NCBI GenBank assembly: GCA_013331265.1
Contig: DUGS01000071.1
Span: 7,395-15,425, forward strand
Direction: 5' to 3'
Length of the DNA: 8,031 nucleotides
From: Methanosarcina sp.
GTDB taxonomy: Archaea; Halobacteriota; Methanosarcinia; Methanosarcinales; Methanosarcinaceae
Below are positions 1-5,856 of the stretch, piece after piece. How positions within the stretch are numbered: the first letter of the stretch is position 1; each line of letters opens with the position of its first letter. Below the pieces are notes generated by a model. The model was given only the letters and a program-made list of their open reading frames with translations, ran no database searches and had not been told where the DNA came from. The position numbers and the translations under genes were made by a program.

Positions 1-124
1 TGAAATATAGATGATCTTGAAATAAGCTGATCTTGAAATAGATTTATCTTCACAACAATTCAATATAAGTTAATTTCAAGATAATATAAGTTAATTTCAA
101 GATAATATAAGTTAATTTCAAGAT
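1..124. repeat. AT-rich repeat array with a 10-base core in both orientations
   Basis: The core ATCTTGAAAT occurs on the plus strand at 14-23 and 30-39, and its tail (TGAAAT) at 1-6, suggesting the array continues to the left. The reverse complement ATTTCAAGAT occurs at 73-82, 94-103 and 115-124, spaced exactly 21 bases apart. The right-hand copies belong to a 21-base tandem repeat (60-80, 81-101, 102-122) whose last two units are identical. The two orientations face each other across about 33 bases (40-72). No gene is visible here. It could be a regulator-binding array, a foldback structure or the edge of a longer intergenic repeat. Each right-hand unit also contains ATATAA, so one may double as the TATA box of the gene at 149. 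Confidence 0.85.
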
Positions 125-148
125 CCACAGACCGGGCAGTGTTGGAAT

Positions 149-565
149 ATGGAAAAGGAAGAGAAAGTCGTGGTAGTGCTGCTTGTTATGACATTATTCT
201 CTCTTTCGACAGCATATGTATTTTTCGGGTCCGAACTTGCAGAAGCCGGACAAAAATCAGGGGGAGAAGCCTTGCAGTACACCCACGAATCCGAAGTTGG
301 GGAAAAAGTTACTCTTGATGCCGAGGTTTTAAGCAAGCGATTTACATACAAGGGAGAACACCTGCTTTTAGAGGTGGACTTTGACTCAGAAGTCCTGAGC
401 GTATTTATTCCGAAGACAGCTGGTGCTGAAGCCCTGAACGGCTCAATCAATGAAGGGGATTTCATAGGCATAACTGGTATTATCTCTGAATATAAGGGGA
501 AAAAAGAGATAAGGGTGGAAAGAAAAGAAGATATTACTCTAAAGAAAGATATTATTATGAAATAA
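149..565 (+). CDS. Membrane-anchored OB-fold protein (small, function unknown)
   Basis: The 138-residue protein has a short charged N-terminus, one hydrophobic segment at about residues 6-26 (signal anchor or uncleaved signal peptide), a polar linker, and a beta-rich domain at about 49-131. That domain starts with GEKVTLDAEVLSKR and ends with the GDFIGITGIISEYKGKKEIRV-type strand pattern, which resembles the OB-fold (tRNA_anti-like) domains found in small archaeal envelope proteins. The domain would face outside the membrane, so nucleic-acid binding should not be assumed; binding of small ligands or carbohydrate is equally possible. The ATG at 149 is the only reasonable start because an in-frame stop lies at 113-115 and no other ATG follows it upstream. 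The ribosome binding site is weak (TTGGA). The sugar nucleotidyltransferase gene follows after a 99-base gap, so the pair may be separately transcribed. OB-fold assignment is by pattern only. Confidence 0.75.
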   Translation: MEKEEKVVVVLLVMTLFSLSTAYVFFGSELAEAGQKSGGEALQYTHESEVGEKVTLDAEVLSKRFTYKGEHLLLEVDFDSEVLSVFIPKTAGAEALNGSINEGDFIGITGIISEYKGKKEIRVERKEDITLKKDIIMK

Positions 566-664
566 CAGGTAGAAGGCCTTAATCAGAAAAATCATTATCA
601 ATAAACTTCAAAAAAGAAGAACAGATCGATAACAATATATTCATAAAATAACATTGGGAAAAAT
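566..664 (+). promoter_or_regulatory. AT-rich spacer with a possible TATA box
   Basis: This spacer separates the OB-fold gene from the nucleotidyltransferase gene. An AATATAT stretch at 634-640 lies about 28 bases before the ATG at 665, which would place transcription start at or very near the start codon. That fits a leaderless or very short-leader archaeal transcript, as no clear Shine-Dalgarno motif precedes the ATG. The assignment rests on position and composition only. Confidence 0.3.
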
Positions 665-1843
665 ATGAAAGCATGTATTATGTGCGGAGGCACAGGGACA
701 AGGCTCAGGCCGCTGACCTTCAAACATCCGAAACCGAGCATACCGATTCTCAATAAACCGTCAGTCCGGCACCTGATAGAGCACCTTTCAAGGGAAGGGT
801 TCAATGAAATAGTGATGACCCTTGGATATATGGGAGAACACATAGAAGAACAGCTTGGAGACGGACACATATTCGGGGTACATATCGATTATGTGTATGA
901 AAAAGAAAAAATGGGGACCGCAGGCGGGGTTAAAAATGCTGAAAAGTATTTGAAAAGTGAGCCTTTTATCGTGCTTGGGGGAGACCACGTACTTAACCTT
1001 GACCTGAGGGAGATGTATCGTTTTCACGAGAGTAATGACTCGATAGTGACTATAGGGCTCCTTTCCATTGATGACCCCAGGGAATTCGGGATTGCAGATA
1101 TGGATATAAATAACCGGATCCACCGCTTCCTTGAAAAACCCAAATCCGGGCAGATATTCAGCAACCTCGCAAGTACAGGCATTTACATCTGCGACCCTGA
1201 AATCTTTGACTGGATCCCTGAGAATAAAAAGTATGATTTTGCAAAAGACCTTTTCCCTTCCCTGCTTGCAGCAGATGAAAAAATTAATGGCATGCTTGTC
1301 CGGGGAAAATGGACTGATGTAGGGAGTTCGGCGGCTTACAGGCAGGCACAGCGCTGGATGCTTGATGCCCTTCCAGGGACAACCATAGAAGGAAACTTTA
1401 CAACAAGAAATGCAAGGATACGCGGTCCTTTATCCATAGGAAACAATGTATCCATAGGTTCGAATTCCTCACTCGTCGGGCCGATTGTTATAGGGGAAAA
1501 CACTGTAATCGGTACCAATGTCCTTGTCGGGCCTTACAGCGTGATAGGTGCAAATTGCACTATCGATGACAATGCAAGGATTCTTTCGTCCTATCTTTTT
1601 GATAATGTATCCATAGGAAAAGGCTCCAATATCTCGGGGGCTGTTGTTGCTGACGAAACAGTCACAGGAGAAAAGTGCAACCTTGAGAATGGAACAGTAA
1701 TAGGGCATAAAGTGGTCATAGGAGATAACTCCACCATACATTCGGGAGTAAAAGTCTGGCCAGAAGTGGTAATCGAAAAGGATTCCAGTATAAAGGAAAC
1801 AATTATTAATACTAATTATGATGCCGCTCAAGAGGGATCGTAA
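665..1843 (+). CDS. Sugar-1-phosphate nucleotidyltransferase (NDP-sugar synthase) with left-handed beta-helix tail
   Basis: The 392-residue enzyme should join a sugar 1-phosphate to a nucleoside triphosphate, giving an NDP-sugar and pyrophosphate in the cytoplasm. The N-terminal catalytic Rossmann-like domain (about 1-235) carries the signature GGTGTRLRPLT (8-18), the HPKP lysine (K23), GTAGG (84-88), the metal-binding GGDH (105-108), EKP (157-159) and WTDVG (216-220). From about residue 240 to 380 hexapeptide repeats such as VSIGSN, TVIGTN and VVIGDN predict a left-handed beta-helix. No acyltransferase or acetyltransferase residues could be assigned to it. The layout matches archaeal mannose-1-phosphate guanylyltransferase and glucose-1-phosphate thymidylyl/uridylyltransferase relatives; the nucleotide and sugar cannot be fixed from sequence alone. 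A small oddity is CIMCGG where most relatives read VILAGG. Membrane genes for lipid-linked steps lie downstream, consistent with a role in surface glycosylation. Confidence 0.92.
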   Translation: MKACIMCGGTGTRLRPLTFKHPKPSIPILNKPSVRHLIEHLSREGFNEIVMTLGYMGEHIEEQLGDGHIFGVHIDYVYEKEKMGTAGGVKNAEKYLKSEPFIVLGGDHVLNLDLREMYRFHESNDSIVTIGLLSIDDPREFGIADMDINNRIHRFLEKPKSGQIFSNLASTGIYICDPEIFDWIPENKKYDFAKDLFPSLLAADEKINGMLVRGKWTDVGSSAAYRQAQRWMLDALPGTTIEGNFTTRNARIRGPLSIGNNVSIGSNSSLVGPIVIGENTVIGTNVLVGPYSVIGANCTIDDNARILSSYLFDNVSIGKGSNISGAVVADETVTGEKCNLENGTVIGHKVVIGDNSTIHSGVKVWPEVVIEKDSSIKETIINTNYDAAQEGS

Positions 1844-1902
1844 ATACAGGGTTAAAACCAGTGTTCCAGATAAGATGCATATTTCTTGTAAGATGTATTT
1901 TC

Positions 1903-1965
1903 GGATCTGTTCCAGACTCAAGTAATTATAACCAGGTAATTACTCGTGATCTGGAATAAGGATCT
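1903..1965. other. Long imperfect hairpin
   Basis: TTCCAGA (1910-1916) pairs with TCTGGAA (1950-1956). Inside it, AGTAATTA (1921-1928) pairs with TAATTACT (1937-1944) around the 8-base loop TAACCAGG. Outside it, GATC (1904-1907) pairs with GATC (1961-1964), with a possible G-T pair beyond. The total is about 19 Watson-Crick pairs in three helices separated by small internal loops, starting about 60 bases after the stop codon of the nucleotidyltransferase gene. It may be a 3' UTR stability or processing element, or part of a small RNA. Confidence 0.6.
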
Positions 1966-2104
1966 CTTTGGACAGGTTTTTTAGATACAGGTTTCTTGAA
2001 AATTCAGTTTGAATATTTAAGGCTCCTTATTTTTACTAATCGCGTTAAAAAGTCACATAAGAAGTATTAATTTTTTAAGATTTAGTAAAGCTCTTATAAT
2101 ATCA

Positions 2105-2121
2105 GCTGCTATAATAGCAGC
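2105..2121. promoter_or_regulatory. Perfect 17-base palindrome, possible operator
   Basis: GCTGCTAT and ATAGCAGC flank a single central A, giving an uninterrupted dyad in otherwise low-complexity AT-rich DNA, 140 bases before the flippase-like gene. A one-base centre is too tight for an RNA hairpin, so a dimeric DNA-binding regulator is the better reading. The centre also reads TATAAT. No protein partner can be named. Confidence 0.45.
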
Positions 2122-2260
2122 GAATACTTATTAATATTAGTTATGTAGTTGAAAGGAAGGTCTAATCCGATAAACCTCGTCTTTTCTGTGCTGTTTATTG
2201 TATATTGGAAAAAGGCTTTTTTAAAAACATATCTATAAAAAAATAACGTAAGAGATTTCA

Positions 2261-3316
2261 ATGACCAGATATAAAAAATGGCTTATTGGGTCGCTGGTTA
2301 TAAGCGCAGTATCAATTGCCCTGGTTACATGCCTGACCTTCAATTCAGAGACTGTTGAAGCTCTAAGAAAGATTAAACTTGAGTATATTCTGGCAGCCGT
2401 ACTCCTTCACATTATCTCATATCTCATCTGGGGACTGCGGACCCGTGCTCTCTGTAAAGCCCTGGGATACAGGATAAGTGTCCTGAAAGTAATGGAAATA
2501 GTCATCTCAAGTACCTTTGTGGCTGGGATTACTCCTTCTTCTGCAGGCGGAGAGTTTTTGAGAGTCCACAGCCTGAGCAGGAACAGAATTCCTCTTGGGA
2601 GGGCTACTGCAATTGTTGTAGGGGAACGTCTTATTGATGCGATTTTCATCTTTTGCTGTTTGCCTTTTGCGTTCTATGTCCTCGGAGACGTTCTTTCGGA
2701 TTATAAGTTCGATGCAGCTTTCTTGATAGCAAACGTCCTTGTTTTTGTGCTCCTCGTTTTCTTTATATATGGAGTATGGAAACCCGAAAAAGTAAAACAT
2801 ATAACCCGCAGGCTGACAGGCAGGCTTGCTCCCTTTTTTGGAAAAAAGACCGATGCTGCAATTTCGCACCTCATGGAACAGATAGACAGGGAAATAGACC
2901 ATTTTCATGACAGCGTAAGGGTCTTTTTTTCGGAAGGAAAAAAAGGGCTGCTATGGGGAATTCTCTATACTTTTATTTTCTGGATCGTAGACTATTCACT
3001 GCTCATATTGATCCTTATGGGCCTTTCACGGACTCCTTCCATTACCACTGTCTTTGCAGCCCAGGTGCTTCTGTCTGTCATAATGGTAATACCTGCAACT
3101 CCCGGAGCAAGCGGGGTTGCTGAATTAGGAGCAGCGTCAATCTTTTCTATTTTCGTAGATTCGTCCATTCTTGGAATTACCGTACTAGCCTGGAGAGCCC
3201 TGACATATCATATGAACCTTCTAGTAGGAGGGCTCGTTAGTATGAAAATGATTAAAGACACGAACCTGTTTAAAAAACTGATAGGAGATCCTGTAGAATC
3301 CCAGCACAGCGCATGA
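2261..3316 (+). CDS. Flippase-like integral membrane protein (AglD / LPG-synthase transmembrane family, UPF0104)
   Basis: The 351-residue multi-pass membrane protein has hydrophobic segments at about 7-27, 42-58, 76-92, 123-145, 152-172, 228-256, 261-280 and 293-325. Family hallmarks are ITPSSAGGEFLRVHSL (90-105), GERLID (121-126), VIPATPGASGVAELG (276-290) and WRALTYH (311-317). This is the transmembrane domain seen in bacterial lysylphosphatidylglycerol synthases and in archaeal AglD-type proteins, here without the cytosolic aminoacyltransferase domain of MprF. Family knowledge links such stand-alone proteins to moving or processing lipid-linked sugars or polar lipids across the membrane; the exact substrate is unknown. 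Start: ATG at 2261 with only a weak AGAGA motif upstream. The neighbouring sugar nucleotidyltransferase and polyprenol-kinase-like genes suggest an envelope glycoconjugate role. The membrane topology is estimated by eye. Confidence 0.88.
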   Translation: MTRYKKWLIGSLVISAVSIALVTCLTFNSETVEALRKIKLEYILAAVLLHIISYLIWGLRTRALCKALGYRISVLKVMEIVISSTFVAGITPSSAGGEFLRVHSLSRNRIPLGRATAIVVGERLIDAIFIFCCLPFAFYVLGDVLSDYKFDAAFLIANVLVFVLLVFFIYGVWKPEKVKHITRRLTGRLAPFFGKKTDAAISHLMEQIDREIDHFHDSVRVFFSEGKKGLLWGILYTFIFWIVDYSLLILILMGLSRTPSITTVFAAQVLLSVIMVIPATPGASGVAELGAASIFSIFVDSSILGITVLAWRALTYHMNLLVGGLVSMKMIKDTNLFKKLIGDPVESQHSA

Positions 3317-3394
3317 AAAAATATCTCAAATGGGTTTACAAAAGGGTTTACAGAAGCCTCCGTAAGGCAGGGAGAATTTCAGCCAGAAGACCAG

Positions 3395-3407
3395 TATAAA
3401 TTTATAT
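3395..3407 (+). promoter_or_regulatory. Probable TATA box of the polyprenol-kinase-like gene
   Basis: TATAAATTTATAT sits 26-38 bases before the ATG at 3433, in the 116-base gap after the flippase-like gene. With the usual archaeal spacing of about 25-30 bases, transcription would start around 3426-3431, so the mRNA would be leaderless or nearly so. No Shine-Dalgarno motif precedes the ATG, which agrees. The same gap also holds the near-repeats GGGTTTACAAAAG and GGGTTTACAGAAG, of unknown meaning. Confidence 0.55.
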
Positions 3408-3432
3408 TTCATTCTCACAAAACCTTTATGCT

Positions 3433-4029
3433 ATGCTCTCCAGAGAAGTCGTCTTTGAGGTCATGAGAAAAAGCGTGCACCTGGTCTCAATCTTCATAGT
3501 GCTCATTTACGAATTTTTCGGAAAAGATGCAATTCTCTGGGTGTTAATGCTGTTCCTGGTAACTGTCCTTTTCCTGGAATACTTCCGGCTCGAAAAAGAC
3601 ATGAAAATTCCTTTTTTTTATATGATGTACAGGGAACATGAAGCCAAAAGCCTCGGAGGGCACATCTATTTCGCTCTCGGTGCAATTGCAGCAATCTCCC
3701 TCTTCAACAGGGAAATCGCTTATGCTGCAGTCCTTATGACCACCTTCGGAGACCTGGCTGCAGCCCTGATAGGAAAGTTCTACGGAAAAAGAAGGATTTT
3801 CAGAGAAGTCTTTAAAAATGATAAATCTCTTGAAGGCTCAGCTTCCGAGTTCATAACCGACCTGCTTGTCGGACTCGCGATAACCGGAGACCCGATTGTA
3901 TCCCTGGTTATGGCTTTTATTGCAACCCTCACAGAAACCGCAGTAAACAAGATAGACGATAACCTCATAGTGCCCATTTTTTCCGGCTTCTTCGGGCAGA
4001 TTACCCTGCTTCTTCTGGGGAATTTATAA
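3433..4029 (+). CDS. Dolichol/diacylglycerol kinase-like membrane protein (CTP-dependent polyprenol kinase family)
   Basis: The 198-residue multi-pass membrane protein carries the conserved features of the SEC59/DGK1 family: RKSVHL near the N-terminus (12-17), EYFR (49-52), the GDLAAALIGKFYGKR block (106-120), KSLEGSASEF (131-140) and ETAVNKIDDNLIVP (168-181). Relatives transfer phosphate from CTP to dolichol or diacylglycerol; related membrane proteins are phosphatidate cytidylyltransferases. In an archaeon the likely substrate is a dolichol-type polyprenol feeding the lipid carrier pool for protein or lipid glycosylation, but an archaeal ether lipid precursor is an alternative. The length is typical of the short archaeal members. 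The start at 3433 is preferred since the nearby ATG at 3428 is out of frame. The gene has its own apparent TATA box and ends the plus-strand block. Confidence 0.85.
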   Translation: MLSREVVFEVMRKSVHLVSIFIVLIYEFFGKDAILWVLMLFLVTVLFLEYFRLEKDMKIPFFYMMYREHEAKSLGGHIYFALGAIAAISLFNREIAYAAVLMTTFGDLAAALIGKFYGKRRIFREVFKNDKSLEGSASEFITDLLVGLAITGDPIVSLVMAFIATLTETAVNKIDDNLIVPIFSGFFGQITLLLLGNL

Positions 4030-4110
4030 AAAATTTCAAAGAAACTCCAGTCAAAGAGACAATCCCTGGAGAATCCCATAAAAACTTAAAAATTTTTCAT
4101 GCTGTTTTTA
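4030..4110. terminator. Convergent transcription end region
   Basis: The kinase-like gene (plus strand) and the 105-residue gene (minus strand) end facing each other across 81 bases. The sequence has T-rich runs for the plus strand (AATTTTTC from 4091, TGTTTTTATTATT from 4103, running into the neighbouring gene) and complementary A-runs at 4079-4092 that read as T-runs on the minus strand. A 6-base inverted repeat, CTCCAG (4045-4050) with CTGGAG (4066-4071), lies just upstream. Archaeal termination depends mainly on T-rich tracts, so this spacer probably stops transcripts from both sides. Confidence 0.6.
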
Positions 4111-4428
4111 TTATTCCAGACCCTTTCCATAAAACTCCACAGGCGGTGGTATCCGAACAGCTTCGACCCACTTTGCTAAAGACCTGGGAACAGTAAATGG
4201 TTCATCCCCAAATACTTCGTGCACTAATTGAGAAGGACCAGAGATCGATACCCCATATTGAGACGGCGGGCCTACTAATTCAAATCCCAATCCGGTCAGT
4301 GCTTTAACCGCTTCATCCTGGGTCTCTTTAGTTGCCGCATATCGAGTGAAATTACGATCTTCTGATGGCTCTTTTAGAAGGATCGATTCCCCCGTTGCAG
4401 AACGGAAGATAACATCCACGATAATCAT
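4111..4428 (-). CDS. Stand-alone homologue of the S8 protease prodomain
   Basis: This 105-residue soluble protein has no cysteine and no signal peptide. It aligns along most of its length with the first 130 residues of the subtilisin-like protease encoded two genes upstream. Shared points are the VxxRSxTGxS start (VIFRSATGES, 6-15; VVLRSKTGTS in the protease), the centre SQYGVSISG (56-64) against SQFGISIVG (64-72), and the end LAxxVxxxxIPP (84-95) against the same pattern at 117-128. Subtilase prodomains act as intramolecular chaperones and inhibitors, and free prodomain-like inhibitors are known (inhibitor family I9), so inhibition or folding of the protease in trans is a good guess. An alternative is a recognition partner for the PqqD-like domain of the radical SAM enzyme. 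The start at 4428 is fixed by an in-frame TAG two codons upstream. It follows the radical SAM gene by 25 bases, without a clear ribosome binding site. Confidence 0.8.
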   Translation of the reverse strand: MIIVDVIFRSATGESILLKEPSEDRNFTRYAATKETQDEAVKALTGLGFELVGPPSQYGVSISGPSQLVHEVFGDEPFTVPRSLAKWVEAVRIPPPVEFYGKGLE

Positions 4429-4453
4429 GCTACTATATTATGTTTAACTTATG

Positions 4454-5800
4454 CTACTTCAACCTTGCTTCTGCTGTATTTTGGGAGACCCAGCACGACT
4501 TGTTGCCTCCAAAAAGGTCACCCTTTGCATAATTCACTGCTCGGCAGCTTCCGGCACACCTGGGAAGCCAAGTACAGGTGGAACAGTTACCATGCAGGTC
4601 CGATACTCTCAGGCTCCTAAAATAATTCAGGAAACGTGAGCGGTACCAGACATCACGAAATGAGGCAGAGCGAACGTTATCTGCCCGTACACCCTCAAAG
4701 AAATGACATGTAAGTACTTCTCCGGTAGGAGTGATAGTTCCATACTCAACTGCACCACCGCATTTAAGGGGTGTCTCAGGTACTAGAGGATCTGGACACA
4801 GGCATCCATCAAGCATATCCTCAAATTCAAGTGGTGAAATCTGAAGTCTGGTACGTCCCCTCATATCATGAAGATACTGGACTATTTCCTTGACCTGTGC
4901 TAAGGGAACCTCCATATCTTTATGCAGTTGTCCTCGACCTTTTGGTACAAAAGGGATAAGCCGAAATGCTGTAGCTCCGAGTCGCTCTGTAAGTGCCACA
5001 ATTTCTGGAATATCTTTGATATTTATAGTTGAGAGCACAGTGCCAATAGTGACCTGATGCCCTTCTGCAACCAGGGCCTGGATACCTTCAATACATTTAG
5101 TAAACGCTTTTTGCCCTGGGCGCAGGATATCATAGATCTCAGGTCTTGAACCATCAAGGCTCACCTGTACATCCGCATCCAGGTTCATGAGGTGATGAGC
5201 AATCTGAGGTGTTATGAGAGTCCCGTTTGTTGCCACCTGGACACCCATCCCTAATTCTCGAACCTTTTCTGCAATGGTAAAAAAATCCGGACGCAGCAAA
5301 GGCTCTCCACCGCTAAAGGCTATATTTTTTACCCCAAAAGCAGCAAGTTCCTCTGCTAGCTCAAGGCACTTGCTGGTGGAAAGTTCTTCTTCCAGTCCAG
5401 GGCCTGCACCGACTACACAGTGCAGACACCGGAGATTGCATGCTGAAGTAATCTCCCAGAAAATGCTCTGCGGCGGCTGGACAGGAACCGGCAGGGCAGG
5501 AACCCCACGCCACCAGATAAGTTCTCTTTCGGTAAATATCCTGAGGAGTTCCATAACCCTTGGTTTGATAACTTCGGACCCACCAGCATCAGGATATAAC
5601 TCCATGATATGACCAATAATATCCGAAAGTTGTGTTACGCCGTCTGCGAGTCGGAGAACTTCAGCTGCCTGCCTGTTCAATCGAATAGGCCTGGCCATGA
5701 GGTGATTTGTTGTGATATAATCTTCCTCATTCCCGGATTCCTGAAGAGGATATGGAAAATATGGAAAATCATTATCATTTAGATTGTTTATTATCAGCAT
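4454..5800 (-). CDS. Radical SAM/SPASM peptide-modifying enzyme with N-terminal PqqD-like domain
   Basis: The 448-residue enzyme has three parts. Residues about 25-95 resemble PqqD (RPIRLNRQAAEVLRLADG, then a winged-helix-like stretch), the RiPP recognition element that binds leader sequences. Residues about 112-320 are a radical SAM barrel with the 4Fe-4S motif CxxxCxxC (C121, C125, C128), SGGEPL (163-168) and ATNGTLI (190-196). Residues about 333-436 form a SPASM domain with C333, C335, C347, C365, C406, C409, C415, C419 and C436, enough for auxiliary iron-sulfur clusters. Family members modify ribosomally made peptides through thioether or carbon-carbon links, epimerisation or similar radical chemistry; a minority (AhbC/NirJ types) act on haem precursors, but the PqqD domain favours a peptide substrate. 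It lies 56 bases after the cysteine-repeat protease, its likely substrate. The start is supported by AGGTG 8 bases before the ATG. Confidence 0.9.
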   Translation of the reverse strand: MLIINNLNDNDFPYFPYPLQESGNEEDYITTNHLMARPIRLNRQAAEVLRLADGVTQLSDIIGHIMELYPDAGGSEVIKPRVMELLRIFTERELIWWRGVPALPVPVQPPQSIFWEITSACNLRCLHCVVGAGPGLEEELSTSKCLELAEELAAFGVKNIAFSGGEPLLRPDFFTIAEKVRELGMGVQVATNGTLITPQIAHHLMNLDADVQVSLDGSRPEIYDILRPGQKAFTKCIEGIQALVAEGHQVTIGTVLSTINIKDIPEIVALTERLGATAFRLIPFVPKGRGQLHKDMEVPLAQVKEIVQYLHDMRGRTRLQISPLEFEDMLDGCLCPDPLVPETPLKCGGAVEYGTITPTGEVLTCHFFEGVRADNVRSASFRDVWYRSRFLNYFRSLRVSDLHGNCSTCTWLPRCAGSCRAVNYAKGDLFGGNKSCWVSQNTAEARLK

Positions 5801-5808
5801 CTAATACC

Positions 5809-5813
5809 CACCT
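5809..5813 (-). promoter_or_regulatory. Ribosome binding site of the radical SAM gene
   Basis: On the minus strand AGGTG lies 8 bases before the ATG at 5800. It matches the archaeal 16S anti-Shine-Dalgarno and supports this start over downstream ATG codons. Confidence 0.75.
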
Positions 5814-5821
5814 GAAAGAAC

Positions 5822-5842
5822 CCGGGAGAGAATTCCTCCCGG
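5822..5842 (-). other. GC-rich hairpin between protease and radical SAM genes
   Basis: CCGGGAG (5822-5828) and CTCCCGG (5836-5842) form a perfect 7-base-pair stem around the 7-base loop AGAATTC (plus-strand reading). It begins 14 bases after the protease stop and ends just before the ribosome binding site of the radical SAM gene. There is no following T-run, so it is more likely an mRNA processing, stability or translation-balancing element than a terminator. Confidence 0.65.
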
Positions 5843-5856
5843 ATATCCAGAATGTT

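Larger units (their letters stand above)
1844..2260. other. 417-base intergenic region without a credible gene
   Basis: This AT-rich stretch lies between the nucleotidyltransferase and the flippase-like gene. Its notable contents are a long imperfect hairpin (1903-1965), a perfect 17-base palindrome (2105-2121) and T-rich runs near 1977-1982, 2029-2035 and 2070-2077 that could end transcription of the upstream gene. Only very short reading frames occur, for example a 16-codon frame from 1875 that has no support. A TATA-like CTATAAAA at 2233-2240 lies about 25 bases before the ATG at 2261. A small RNA overlapping the hairpin is possible but unproven. Confidence 0.7.

Noticed and set aside
1..124. 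CRISPR array
   Set aside because: The repeat unit is only 10-21 bases, the copies abut with no unique 30-40 base spacers, and the core occurs in both orientations.
1469..1921. 150-codon open frame on the minus strand
   Set aside because: It lies mostly antisense to the beta-helix part of the nucleotidyltransferase, with no recognisable motif and no ribosome binding site.
4045..4071. Bacterial-type intrinsic terminator
   Set aside because: The stem is only 6 base pairs with a 15-base loop and no T-run directly after it. The T-rich tracts further on are a better explanation for termination in an archaeon.
5214..5612. 132-codon open frame on the plus strand
   Set aside because: It is antisense to the well-supported radical SAM core and has low-complexity Ser/Pro content typical of a shadow frame.
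4454..5800. Haem-biosynthesis radical SAM enzyme (AhbC/NirJ type)
   Set aside because: The radical SAM and SPASM motifs are similar, but the N-terminal PqqD-like domain and the cysteine-repeat protease next door favour a peptide substrate. It is kept as a lesser alternative.
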